Positions 1-8,239 of a DNA stretch of 64,000 nt are shown in pieces. Positions within the stretch are counted from its first letter, which is position 1; the number at the start of each line of letters is the position of its first letter. Source of the stretch: an uncultured Lachnospiraceae bacterium (GTDB lineage: Bacteria > Bacillota > Clostridia > Lachnospirales > Lachnospiraceae); assembly GCA_944380315.1 (NCBI GenBank), contig CALWHG010000077.1, forward strand, positions 1 to 64,000. The letters are read 5' to 3'. A program made the position numbers and the translations under genes. A model generated the notes under the pieces. That model was not told the DNA's origin. It did not search any database and saw only the letters and a program-made list of their open reading frames with translations.

Positions 1-114
1 AGGGCTAAGGAGCTCAACCTTGACGCTATCCATGACACCGTTCATGAGATGGCACGCGATGAGGCCCGCCATGGAAAGGCATTTGAGGGACTTCTTAAGA
101 GGTACTTTGGCTGA
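1..114 (+). CDS. Rubrerythrin-family protein, C-terminal end (partial)
   Basis: The window opens inside a reading frame (frame 1) that ends at a TGA at 112-114. The 37 visible residues include [18 protein letters not shown], the last iron-binding helix (ExxxH) typical of rubrerythrin-type diiron proteins, and end in RYFG without a C-terminal rubredoxin. That ending fits the reverse rubrerythrin / NADH peroxidase type, where the rubredoxin is N-terminal; the N-terminus lies outside the window, so this is inferred. The role would be peroxide reduction in an anaerobe. A second rubrerythrin of the classical order starts 88 bases downstream. Confidence 0.75.
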   Translation, partial: RAKELNLDAIHDTVHEMARDEARHGKAFEGLLKRYFG

Positions 115-202
115 TTGCAGGCTGAAACACAAGGTGCGGGTGTCCGGTATGGCATCCGCACTTATCGTATATGAAACTATATGATCCAAGGAGGTTGCAG
201 AC

Positions 203-742
203 ATGGCTAACAAATACGCCGGAACCAAGACAGAGAAGAACCTGATGGACGCCTTTGCAGGCGAGTCCCAGGCCCGCAACAAGTACACATTCTTCGCTTC
301 AAAGGCAAAGAAGGCAGGCTATGAGCAGATGGCTGCCCTGTATCTGGAGACCGCTGCCAACGAAAAGGAGCATGCTGAGCTCTGGTACAAGGAGCTCCAC
401 GATCTCTCGGATCCTGCAGAAAATCTCAAGGATGCCGCTGCAGGCGAGAACTACGAGTGGACTGACATGTATGCGCGCATGGCCAGGGAAGCTGAGGAAG
501 AGGGCTTCACGGAACTGGCAGCCAAGTTCAGGATGGTGGCTGAGGTAGAGGCCCAGCACGAAAAGAGATATCTTGAGCTGCTCAAGAAGTACACGGAGGG
601 CACCACCTTCAAGTCAGACGTGCCCATACTCTGGAAGTGCCGCAACTGCGGATACGTATATGAAGGAACAGAAGCTCCCGAGCTCTGCCCCTGCTGCGCT
701 CATCCCAAGGCATTTTTCGAGAGACTTTGCGAAAACTACTAA
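203..742 (+). CDS. rbr: Rubrerythrin (copy 1)
   Basis: Cytoplasmic diiron peroxidase that reduces hydrogen peroxide using electrons from its own rubredoxin centre. The 179-residue protein has the N-terminal ferritin-like four-helix domain (about 1-135), with ExxH motifs including the EKEHAELW and EAQHEKRY helices. A C-terminal rubredoxin-like iron site (about 143-179) has CRNCGY and CPCCAHP cysteine pairs. A strong AAGGAGG precedes the ATG. It is about 90 percent identical by eye to the rubrerythrin at 13469-14008 and heads the first copy of a duplicated seven-gene block. A hairpin terminator follows, so it is probably a single transcript. Confidence 0.95.
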   Translation: MANKYAGTKTEKNLMDAFAGESQARNKYTFFASKAKKAGYEQMAALYLETAANEKEHAELWYKELHDLSDPAENLKDAAAGENYEWTDMYARMAREAEEEGFTELAAKFRMVAEVEAQHEKRYLELLKKYTEGTTFKSDVPILWKCRNCGYVYEGTEAPELCPCCAHPKAFFERLCENY

Positions 743-789
743 ACTGCCGGAACCACTGACGCATACGCGCTAGGTTGTGAGCTTTATCG

Positions 790-817
790 GCCCGCGGAAC
801 ATACCGCGGGCTTTTTT
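790..817 (+). terminator. Rho-independent terminator after rbr copy 1
   Basis: GCCCGCGG and CCGCGGGC arms around a six-base loop, followed by six T. The same structure with a similar stem follows the second rubrerythrin copy. Confidence 0.85.
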
Positions 818-928
818 GTTGGGGAAAATGCCCATAGAGGGCGGAACCTGTTTATAGAAGTTTTAGTTTAAGCGGCTTGAAAAGTTGCCGGGCATACGGT
901 ATGACTAAGCTTTGAAAAAGGAAAGTAT

Positions 929-1657
929 ATGAAAAAGGAAAAAGATATAAAAACTGAAGAAGAAGCAAAAAAACCGTCCTTCATATCCGAGATATTCAGC
1001 TGGATACAGATCATCGTGGCGGCATTTATCATAGCCTTTCTCCTGAATAACTTCGTCATAGCCAATTCTACGGTCCCCACCGGCTCCATGAAGGATAACA
1101 TCATGGAGGGCGATCGGGTCATGGGACTGAGACTTACCTATACCTTCGGAAGTCCTGAAAGAGGGGACATAGCCATATTTGATTTCGGATGGATATGCCC
1201 TCACTGTGAGACTGCCATGGGAGAGGGTGAAGCCCCTGATACCTGTCCGTACTGCGGAGAGACTATTGAAGATGCTGACGATCTCTATTATGTAAAGAGA
1301 GTCATAGGGATGCCCGGAGACAGGATAGAGATACGCAGGGAAGGAAGCGTCACGGCCTCCGACATAACCGAGGCTCCTCCCGGAAGCCTGGCAGGCATAC
1401 CGGAGGATGCGCAGCTCGTGACTGCGGCAGTCTATGTAAACGGCGAAAAGCTGGATGAGCCCTATCTCAAGGAGCCCATGCTCTATACGGGGGATCAGGA
1501 GTTCGAAGTGCCCGAGGGATGCTACTTCATGCTCGGAGACAACAGGAACAACTCTGAGGACGCCCGTTACTGGGACGATCCCTATATAGATGAGGATAAG
1601 ATGCTGGCAAAGGTTTATTTCAGATATTGGCCCGGGATCAAGTGGCTGGACAGCTGA
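929..1657 (+). CDS. lepB: Signal peptidase I with inserted zinc ribbon (copy 1)
   Basis: Membrane-anchored serine protease that removes signal peptides from exported proteins. The 242-residue protein has a charged N-terminus and one membrane segment (about 22-45). The catalytic serine lies in VPTGSMKDNI (Ser53) and the general-base lysine in YYVKRVIGMPGD (Lys123). The box LGDNRNNSEDARYW near the C-terminus completes the S26 family pattern. Between the Ser and Lys regions there is a four-cysteine insert (CPHC at about 90-93 and CPYC at about 106-109) that looks like a zinc ribbon and is not part of the classical enzyme. The neighbour downstream is an exported foldase-like lipoprotein, a plausible functional partner in secretion. 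Confidence 0.93.
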   Translation: MKKEKDIKTEEEAKKPSFISEIFSWIQIIVAAFIIAFLLNNFVIANSTVPTGSMKDNIMEGDRVMGLRLTYTFGSPERGDIAIFDFGWICPHCETAMGEGEAPDTCPYCGETIEDADDLYYVKRVIGMPGDRIEIRREGSVTASDITEAPPGSLAGIPEDAQLVTAAVYVNGEKLDEPYLKEPMLYTGDQEFEVPEGCYFMLGDNRNNSEDARYWDDPYIDEDKMLAKVYFRYWPGIKWLDS

Positions 1658-1780
1658 GCCTGCAGGCCCGGGGATCCGGAGACGGGACAGACAAGCATAA
1701 GACAGCATTACCATACAAACAGTTTATGAACAGGATCCGTCATACCGGATCAAAGATAAGATGAAAGGAATCGCAAAGTT

Positions 1781-2974
1781 ATGAAATTAAAAGGAAAAGC
1801 CCTTCTGGCATGTACTCTGGCAGCCATGATGCTTGCAGCCTGCGGAGGACAGCAGGATACGGAGGAGACTGCGGAATCCGTGACAGAGGCTCAGACAGAG
1901 ACCGGTGATACCGGAGAGACCGGGGAGACCGTGGATCCCGCCTATGAGGAGCTGCAGGAGGAGATCGCTGCTGTAAGTCCCGAAAGACCCGACAGCCTCG
2001 GCGAGGTGGAACTTGGAGAGTACATGGGCATAACCGTGGATACTGAGGCTCCCGCGCAGATAAGCTCCGACGACGCCCTCCTTTTCATAGAGGAAAATGT
2101 GCTTCCCAACTATCTGGAGGAGACCGATGAGCCTGCCCAGGAAGGATTTACCGTAAACATTGACTTTGTGGGCAAGATGGACGGAGTAGCCTTTGACGGA
2201 GGCACCGCAGAGGACCAGACCTTCGTGCTTGGAAACGGAGGCTATATCGAAGGCTTCGAATCAGGCATAGTCGGTATGAAGGCCGGAGAGACCAGGGATA
2301 TCAATGTGACATTCCCCGAGGAATATACCGAGGAGCTTGCAGGCAAGGATGCGGTATTTACCATCACCATGAACAGCGTTCAGAAGGAAAGGGCCCTGGA
2401 CGATACCCTGGCCCATGAGCTCAACGCTGACTGCGATACCAGGGATGAATACATAGAGTTCGTAAGGGGAGAGCTTCAGTCCCAGGAGGATATGAATGCC
2501 GAGTTCGGCCTCTACGATGCGGCAGTGGAACAGGTCATAGCCGGATCTCCCCTGGTAGAGCCTTCAGAGGATGCGGTCAACTGGCGCATGGACGAGATGA
2601 TACTGGCTGACAACAACATGCTCAGCTCCGCCTACGGCATAAGCCTGGCAGACTACATAAGCATTTATGGTTATGATCTGGATGATTACAGGGATTCCAT
2701 CAGGGAGACCTGCGAGGACCAGGCAAGACAGTATCTGGTCACTGAGGCCATATGCGACGCCGAAGGACTTGAGGCCACCGACGAGGCTCTGGAAGAGTGG
2801 GCTTCCGTAAACGGAGTTACCATGGAGGATGTAAATGCAGCCTATGACGCGGATGAGGCTGCCATCAGATGCAGGGCATGGCTGGCCGCAAGGCTCGTGG
2901 CTGAAAATGCTCAGGTAAACTACATGACCGGCGAGGAGCTTTCCGAGCAGGAAAGCGCTGAGTCGGCTCAGTAA
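1781..2974 (+). CDS. Trigger-factor-like FKBP peptidyl-prolyl isomerase lipoprotein (copy 1)
   Basis: A 397-residue exported lipoprotein. The signal peptide ends in the lipobox LAAC with Cys21 as the lipidated residue. A low-complexity Glu/Thr linker follows. An FKBP-type isomerase domain lies at about 120-205 ([39 protein letters not shown]) and a helical region resembling the trigger factor C-terminal domain follows. The ribosome-binding N-terminal domain of normal trigger factor is absent, so it probably acts outside the membrane as a foldase. The domain assignment is seen in sequence; the chaperone role is inferred from the family. It lies between lepB and a GHMP kinase gene, with 15 bases to the latter. 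Confidence 0.85.
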   Translation: MKLKGKALLACTLAAMMLAACGGQQDTEETAESVTEAQTETGDTGETGETVDPAYEELQEEIAAVSPERPDSLGEVELGEYMGITVDTEAPAQISSDDALLFIEENVLPNYLEETDEPAQEGFTVNIDFVGKMDGVAFDGGTAEDQTFVLGNGGYIEGFESGIVGMKAGETRDINVTFPEEYTEELAGKDAVFTITMNSVQKERALDDTLAHELNADCDTRDEYIEFVRGELQSQEDMNAEFGLYDAAVEQVIAGSPLVEPSEDAVNWRMDEMILADNNMLSSAYGISLADYISIYGYDLDDYRDSIRETCEDQARQYLVTEAICDAEGLEATDEALEEWASVNGVTMEDVNAAYDADEAAIRCRAWLAARLVAENAQVNYMTGEELSEQESAESAQ

Positions 2975-2989
2975 GGGAGAGCAAAAACA

Positions 2990-3994
2990 ATGGTCATCAC
3001 ACAGACACCTTTCCGCATGTCCTTTTTCGGCGGCGGCACGGATTTTCCGGGTTATTTCAGGGAACACGGTGGAGCCGTGCTCAGCACGACATTTGACAAG
3101 TACTGCTATGTGAGCGTGAGACACCTACCCAGATTTTTTGATTATCGCAACGAGCTCATCTACTCCAGGATAGAAAGGGTGGCCCACACCGGAGAAATAG
3201 TGCATCCCGCCATCAGGAATGCCATGCAGATGATGGATATGCACGAGCTGAGACTGACCTATGATGCGGATTTGCCCGCCAGGTCGGGACTGGGCACCTC
3301 CAGCTCCTTTGCGGTGGGCATGCTCAATGCCTTCCATGCCCTGAAGGGACATTATGCTGGTAAAAAGCAGCTGGCTGACGAGGCCATTTACCTTGAAAGG
3401 GAGCTCTGCGCCGAGGCGGGAGGCATACAGGATCAGATAGCGGCTGCCTACGGCGGACTCAACCGTATCGATTTTGATGCGGAGGGCTACAGGGTGAGAC
3501 CGGTGATCATCGCCCCCGAGAGAAAAAAGCAGCTCAACGACAATCTTGCTCTGTTCTTTACAGGATTTTCAAGATTTTCCGCGGACATACAGACCGGGAC
3601 CCAGAAGGCCATAGGCGACAAGACCGCGGAGCTTCAGGAGATGAAGGCGCTGGTGGATGAGGCCGAGGACATACTGACGGATCGCAGCAGGGATCTGGAT
3701 GAGTTCGGAAGGCTGCTCCATCACACCTGGGAGCTAAAGCGAGGCATTTCCGCCGGCATAAGCACGGACTCCATAGACGGCATGTACAGCCGGGCCAGAG
3801 AAGCCGGAGCTCTGGGAGGCAAGCTTCTGGGAGCAGGCGGAGGCGGATTCCTGCTGTTTTATGTGACGGAGGACCGAAGATCAGGACTCATGGAGGCCAT
3901 GAAGGATCTGCTCTATATACCATTTGAATTTGAAAATGCAGGAAGCACTGTCATACATTATATGCCGGAGTCATACGATCCGGAAATATCATAA
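2990..3994 (+). CDS. GHMP sugar kinase, HddA-like (copy 1)
   Basis: A 334-residue GHMP-superfamily kinase. Motif 1 is at the start (TPFRMSFFGGGTDFP), motif 2 is the ATP loop LPARSGLGTSSSFAVG (about 97-112), and motif 3 is GGKLLGAGGGGFLLFY near 275-295. The closest named family is D-glycero-D-manno-heptose 7-phosphate kinase / sugar 1-kinase (HddA). These enzymes phosphorylate an anomeric hydroxyl. The sugar used here cannot be read from the sequence. It is tightly followed by an RpiB-type isomerase (12 bases) and a HAD phosphatase, so a shared sugar-phosphate route is likely. Confidence 0.85.
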   Translation: MVITQTPFRMSFFGGGTDFPGYFREHGGAVLSTTFDKYCYVSVRHLPRFFDYRNELIYSRIERVAHTGEIVHPAIRNAMQMMDMHELRLTYDADLPARSGLGTSSSFAVGMLNAFHALKGHYAGKKQLADEAIYLERELCAEAGGIQDQIAAAYGGLNRIDFDAEGYRVRPVIIAPERKKQLNDNLALFFTGFSRFSADIQTGTQKAIGDKTAELQEMKALVDEAEDILTDRSRDLDEFGRLLHHTWELKRGISAGISTDSIDGMYSRAREAGALGGKLLGAGGGGFLLFYVTEDRRSGLMEAMKDLLYIPFEFENAGSTVIHYMPESYDPEIS

Positions 3995-4006
3995 GGAGGA
4001 AGCAAT

Positions 4007-4456
4007 ATGAAGATCGCCATAGGAAATGATCATGCCGCAACAGACATGAAAAATGAGATCATGCAGTATCTCATGGATAAGGGTTATGAGGTCATAAATG
4101 TAGGCACCGACGGGCATGAAAGCGTGGACTATCCGGTTTATGCAAAGAAGGTCTGCGACAAGGTGGTCTCAAAGGAGGCTGATCTTGGCATAGCCATCTG
4201 CGGTACGGGAGTAGGCATATCCATAGCCTGCAACAAGGTAAAGGGCATCAGGGCCGTGTGCTGCTCAGAGCCGTTTTCCGCAAAGCTCAGCCGTCAGCAC
4301 AACAATTCCAACGTACTCTGCTTCGGCGCCAGGGTCATAGGCCCAGAGCTTGCAAAGATGATAGTGGATGAGTGGCTTGCCGCAGAGTTCCAGGGCGGCA
4401 GACACCAGAAGAGGATAGACGAGATATCTGCCCTTGAGGCCGGATCAGATCTTTAA
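4007..4456 (+). CDS. rpiB: Ribose 5-phosphate isomerase B family (copy 1)
   Basis: A 149-residue RpiB/LacAB-family sugar-phosphate isomerase of normal length. It starts MKIAIGNDHAATDMKNEI, with the phosphate/substrate loop and the catalytic cysteine in LGIAICGTGVGISIACNKVK (Cys about 66) and the RxxHNN segment (LSRQHNNSNVLCFG). The reaction is ribose 5-phosphate/ribulose 5-phosphate isomerisation, or a hexose analogue such as allose 6-phosphate in some members. AAGGAGG lies ten bases before the ATG. It is in an operon with the GHMP kinase before it and the HAD phosphatase after it. Confidence 0.9.
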   Translation: MKIAIGNDHAATDMKNEIMQYLMDKGYEVINVGTDGHESVDYPVYAKKVCDKVVSKEADLGIAICGTGVGISIACNKVKGIRAVCCSEPFSAKLSRQHNNSNVLCFGARVIGPELAKMIVDEWLAAEFQGGRHQKRIDEISALEAGSDL

Positions 4457-4464
4457 GGAGGCCC

Positions 4465-5256
4465 ATGTCAGGAAGAAAAGCTCTGTTTTTTGATGTGGAC
4501 GGGACCCTCATGGGCTACGGCGGATATGTGCCGGAAAGCGCAAAGGATGCCATCAGGCAGGTCAGGGAGCGGGGAGCTCTGGTATTTATCAATTCCGGAC
4601 GCATCCATCAGCTGGCCAAATATATAGAAAATTATGTGGAGGCCGACGGCCTGCTCTGCGGCTGCGGCACGGATCTCTATCTGGGGCAGCAGAATCTGTA
4701 CAGGTTCCTGGTGGATGCTGATGTGCTCCGGGAGATAGAGGACGAGTGCCTGAAGGATCAGGCGGATCTTGTGCTGGAAGGACCGGAGGGAGTGGCTGTG
4801 GCGCCCTGGTGCCGCATCAGCGAGACCCTTTCCGTCATGGAGTTCATAGAGCGGCAGGATGCGGTATGGAGGGGAGATTTTTATGATCCAGCCTATGCGG
4901 TCAACAAGTTCTGCCTCCAGTACGACAGCAGGACGGACATCGCCTCCTTCGTACAGTGCGCCGGAAAGCATTTCGATATCATAGACCGGGGACACGGATT
5001 TTATGAGTGTGTGCCCTTGGGTCATGGAAAGGCATTTGCCATAAAAAAGATCATGGAACTCTGCGACATAGACCTGGATGATGTATATGCCTTCGGAGAC
5101 AGCACCAATGATCTGGACATGATAAAGCTGGCAAAGCATGCTGTGGTCATGGGGCAGCACGACAGGGAGCTTGAGCCCTATGCGGAGTTCATCACCACGG
5201 ATCTGGAGGATGACGGCATAGCCAATGCCATGAGGCATTATGGGCTTATCCCGTAA
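4465..5256 (+). CDS. Cof-type HAD-IIB phosphatase (copy 1)
   Basis: A 263-residue HAD hydrolase. The nucleophile motif is [13 protein letters not shown] (residues about 8-20), motif II is FINSGR (about 42-47) and the metal motif IV is [20 protein letters not shown] (about 209-228). The large cap between motifs II and III marks the IIB (Cof/YidA) class, which dephosphorylates small sugar phosphates. The gene starts 8 bases after rpiB with AAGGAGG in front. Together with the kinase and isomerase it forms an isomerase-kinase-phosphatase set. The substrate is unknown. Confidence 0.88.
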   Translation: MSGRKALFFDVDGTLMGYGGYVPESAKDAIRQVRERGALVFINSGRIHQLAKYIENYVEADGLLCGCGTDLYLGQQNLYRFLVDADVLREIEDECLKDQADLVLEGPEGVAVAPWCRISETLSVMEFIERQDAVWRGDFYDPAYAVNKFCLQYDSRTDIASFVQCAGKHFDIIDRGHGFYECVPLGHGKAFAIKKIMELCDIDLDDVYAFGDSTNDLDMIKLAKHAVVMGQHDRELEPYAEFITTDLEDDGIANAMRHYGLIP

Positions 5257-5270
5257 AAAAGGGAGATCAT

Positions 5271-5704
5271 ATGAAAAAGTTTATAGAGGAATTCAAAAGC
5301 TTTGCCCTCCGTGGGAATGTCATCGACATGTCAGTCGGTGTCATCATAGGAGGCGCATTTACCAGTATAGTTACGGCTGTGACCGACAACCTTTTCACGC
5401 CATACTCAATTTCGTGACAGGCTCGGCTACCTATGGCCTCAGCGACATAGCAGGCTTTGCCACCAATATGGTGTCGTCCTTTGTCAATTTCCTGATCATG
5501 GCCTTTGTGCTTTTCTGCATCATGAAAGCCTTCAACATGGCCGTGGGCATCGGAAAAAAGAAGCTTGCTGATGAGGAAAAGAAGGTGCCCACCACCAAGA
5601 TCTGTCCCTACTGCAGGACTGAAATACCCATAGCCGCGACCCGTTGCCCTCACTGCACCTCCATATTGGAGGATACCGTGAAGGATACAGCGGCAGACAA
5701 GTGA
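5271..5704 (+). pseudogene. mscL: mscL copy 1, frameshifted
   Basis: The gene starts ATG at 5271 and encodes an MscL N-terminus ([20 protein letters not shown]) but loses one base at about 5398-5402 compared with the intact copy at 18470-18898, where the codons read for NPILNF. The original frame then stops at 5415-5417. The rest of MscL, including the second membrane helix and a C-terminal four-cysteine ribbon (CPYC, CPHC), continues in the next frame to the TGA at 5702-5704. MscL is the large-conductance mechanosensitive channel that releases solutes on osmotic downshock. Either this copy is dead, with function kept by copy 2, or the base is a sequencing error. Confidence 0.85.
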
Positions 5705-5757
5705 TCCGGCTGCGGACAGGCAGTCCGGCGGCATACGGCATTTATATCTGACATATG

Positions 5758-5794
5758 AAAAACACATTCCTGATCCTGAAGGATGTGTTTTTTT
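5758..5794 (+). terminator. Terminator after mscL copy 1
   Basis: AAAACACATTCC and GGATGTGTTTT arms around a short loop, ending in a run of T. It closes the first copy of the seven-gene block. Confidence 0.8.
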
Positions 5795-5815
5795 GTGAAC
5801 TTTTCAGTTACTTTC

Positions 5816-5845
5816 TTGCATAATTCTGCATAAAAAATGTATAAT
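5816..5845 (+). promoter_or_regulatory. Sigma-A-like promoter without a gene behind it
   Basis: TTGCAT and TATAAT are separated by 18 bases on the + strand. Nothing is encoded downstream on this strand because the IS30 remnant begins at about 5860 on the other strand. It may have driven a gene that was displaced by the insertion. Confidence 0.4.
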
Positions 5846-5859
5846 GCCAAAATGTGTGG

Positions 5860-7065
5860 TGAATTGATATGATCCATCATCAGAAAGACATCTTCCTGTG
5901 TAAGATCATCGAAGCTGCTCCCTTTTGGAAGGATCCGACGTATGAGTTCATGGCTGACTTCACAGGCACCTTTTTGATAAGGAGCACTCGGATCACAATA
6001 GAATACTCTGGTCCTGTAAGACGAGAGCGTTTTACGGGATTCAATCTCCTTTGGATTTGAGAATTCACTCCCATTGTCAGTCAGGATAACAGGGAACAGA
6101 CGGTTGAACATCTCGTTTCCAAGGGCTTTATCCAACAGGTCTATGATCTGTATAACGGAAGCAGATGTGTTAGCCTCCCTCAGGAAAGCCAGCATCAGGC
6201 TGGTTTCGACGAAGTGAATGGTAAGAAGGCATTTGCCCCCGATACGTCCTATGACGGTATCCATCTGAACTATGTTGGTTTCAGGGTAGTCTGAAATAAA
6301 CTTCTGAAAGTCCGTATAGCTCCTTCCGATGCGGCAGCCTCTGTCTACCTTGAATTCAGGTTTTTTATACCTGGGGCGATATTTGACTTTGCGGGGAAGG
6401 TCGATGTTCCTTACATCAAAAAGCTGAGCATCAACATAGTTATAAAGTGTTTTTTCGCTGCACATGAGTTCATCTACATGGTCAAGATAGATCTGATGAA
6501 GGGATTGACCGTTCCTGACCAGAGGAGTGATGATCTTATTGATCCTTCTGATATCGTCTTCATTGGACATGATCCCTGTCCTTGCCTCAGATATGGCGAG
6601 ACACGCTCTCTCATGGGCATCTGCCGGATCATAGATGCGTTTAAGGAGTGTACATTTGGGAAGCTGACCGCATCCGTTGCAGACATACGGTGGTTTGTTT
6701 TTGACTGTACATACATCCTCTATAAAATCCGGACAATGAAAAGTGCACTCGGGACATAGACTGCATTTATAGGCAGATGGATGCGTACAATTCGTTCCAC
6801 AAAGTTTTTTGGATTTACAAACAGCACGGTATTTACAAGGGTTATAGGGATAACCAGGACGCCCGCTTTTCTTATCATAAGAATACTTTTTGACCTCCTT
6901 GGAGATCGTTGTGCGTTCTTTCCCCAGTTCCTTACCGATAGTTCCAAATGAGGCTTTCTCCTGGAGACGCTGAGCAATGATGAGTCTGTCTTCATAAGAT
7001 AAAACTTTGACATGGTGGCTCCTTTCCTGCCGCCAGAGAACAAAGCATAACAGAAAAGAGACCAA
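5860..7065 (-). pseudogene. IS30-family transposase, 3' truncated
   Basis: Transposase of an IS30-type element. An N-terminal helix-turn-helix region (YEDRLIIAQRLQ, ERTTISKEVKKY) is followed by a cysteine-rich segment. The DDE catalytic core has the first Asp in IVQMDTVIG, the second in ILTDNGSEF and the Glu in KGACEVSHE. The family sequence stops after MMDHINS; beyond about 5863 the open frame reads through unrelated flanking DNA, including the mscL terminator. The C-terminus and that end of the element are therefore missing and the copy should be inactive. The exact start is uncertain: the frame opens at an ATG at 7065 but the conserved region begins about 20 residues later. Confidence 0.82.
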
Positions 7066-7189
7066 CTATCCAGTCAGTCTCTTTCATTTGTAAAAGAAAA
7101 TCCATACCTTTCTTTGCAACTGTAAATATTCATTTTTCATACATATCCAGGATAATTGGTATGGAATCTTGGATTACAATTAAGGAAAA

Positions 7190-8239
7190 TTATATTTTTG
7201 CGCTTAGTTTGTGGTCGAGCTCTAAAACGATTTTTGCGGCTTCGTGTGCATCCTGTGTCGTTATACCGTTATAAAATACAAAACGAATATATTTTCCGTC
7301 TAGGCTGCTGGCCAATACACCGCTTTCGCTTAGCTCGGCACAATATTCATCAACGGATATACCATATGGGGTTATGTCCATAAGCACTATGTTGCTGTCC
7401 GTATGTGGCCGAACACGCCCTGTTTTTAGCGAGTTCAACGTGTATGCAAATGAGGTTGCGTTTGCATTGTCTTTACGAAGGGAATCAATATTGTGTTGTA
7501 GTGCATAAAGCGCCGGAGCAGCTATAACACCGCATTGCCGCATATTGCCGCCAAGCAATTTACGCGTCTTCCGCGCTTGACGGATAAATGCACCGCTGCC
7601 GCAGAGCAGAGAACCTACTGGAGCTCCAAGCCCTTTGGAGATACAGAACATGACCGAATCGGCGTACTGACATAGCTCCTTTGCATCTACGCTGAGTGAG
7701 ATGGCAGCATTGAATAACCGGGCACCATCAATGTGGATAGGAACCTTATGACGGCCTGCGATCTGGCTGATTTCACTGAGCAGAATGGGAGGTATTGCCA
7801 CGCCTCCTCTGGCATTAAGTGTATTTTCAAGGCAGATAAGGCTGATCGGTTCCTTATTAAGCAAGTTACAAATACTATCGGGGGCGGGTAACTGTTCTTC
7901 AGTGAAATCATAAAAGCGCGGGATCAACTGTCCAAACGACGGGGAAAAAGCAACTCGCTCAGTGCGATATACATGCGAGCAGGCATCTACAGCCACCTTG
8001 TCATTGGGGACACACCATGTAAGCAGAGCACATGTATTTGCCAAGGTCCCAGAACTGAAAAATAGTCCTTCCTCTTTTCCAACAAGTTTTGCGGCATAAT
8101 CTTCGAGCAGGTTCGTGGTTTTATCTTCACCACGACCTTGTTCATTCTGCCTTCCGTCATCGCCGAGCTCAGCTGATAGTATACATTCAAGCATGGCGCG
8201 GTTTGGCTTTGTCAGCGTATCACTTCTTAAATCAATCAT
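7190..8239 (-). CDS. Low-specificity L-threonine aldolase
   Basis: A 349-residue PLP fold-type I enzyme that splits threonine or allo-threonine to glycine and acetaldehyde. It starts MIDLRSDTLTKPN, the family signature. The PLP-binding lysine lies in CISKGLGAPVGS (about 200) and the aspartate that contacts the pyridine nitrogen is in IHIDGARLF. Full length for the family. Its start overlaps the stop of the amidohydrolase at 8232 by 8 bases, so the two are translationally coupled on the minus strand. The LysR gene at 9725 is a likely regulator. Codon use is less ATA/AGG-biased than in the flanking blocks, consistent with acquisition as a cassette. Confidence 0.9.
   Translation of the reverse strand: MIDLRSDTLTKPNRAMLECILSAELGDDGRQNEQGRGEDKTTNLLEDYAAKLVGKEEGLFFSSGTLANTCALLTWCVPNDKVAVDACSHVYRTERVAFSPSFGQLIPRFYDFTEEQLPAPDSICNLLNKEPISLICLENTLNARGGVAIPPILLSEISQIAGRHKVPIHIDGARLFNAAISLSVDAKELCQYADSVMFCISKGLGAPVGSLLCGSGAFIRQARKTRKLLGGNMRQCGVIAAPALYALQHNIDSLRKDNANATSFAYTLNSLKTGRVRPHTDSNIVLMDITPYGISVDEYCAELSESGVLASSLDGKYIRFVFYNGITTQDAHEAAKIVLELDHKLSAKI

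Noticed and set aside
905..1714. Long minus-strand frame opposite lepB (similar one at 14106-14936)
   Set aside because: Mirror of the codon bias of lepB; no ribosome site and no recognisable motif.
5650..5860. C-terminus of the IS30 transposase frame
   Set aside because: It reads antisense through the mscL 3' end and terminator; not transposase sequence.
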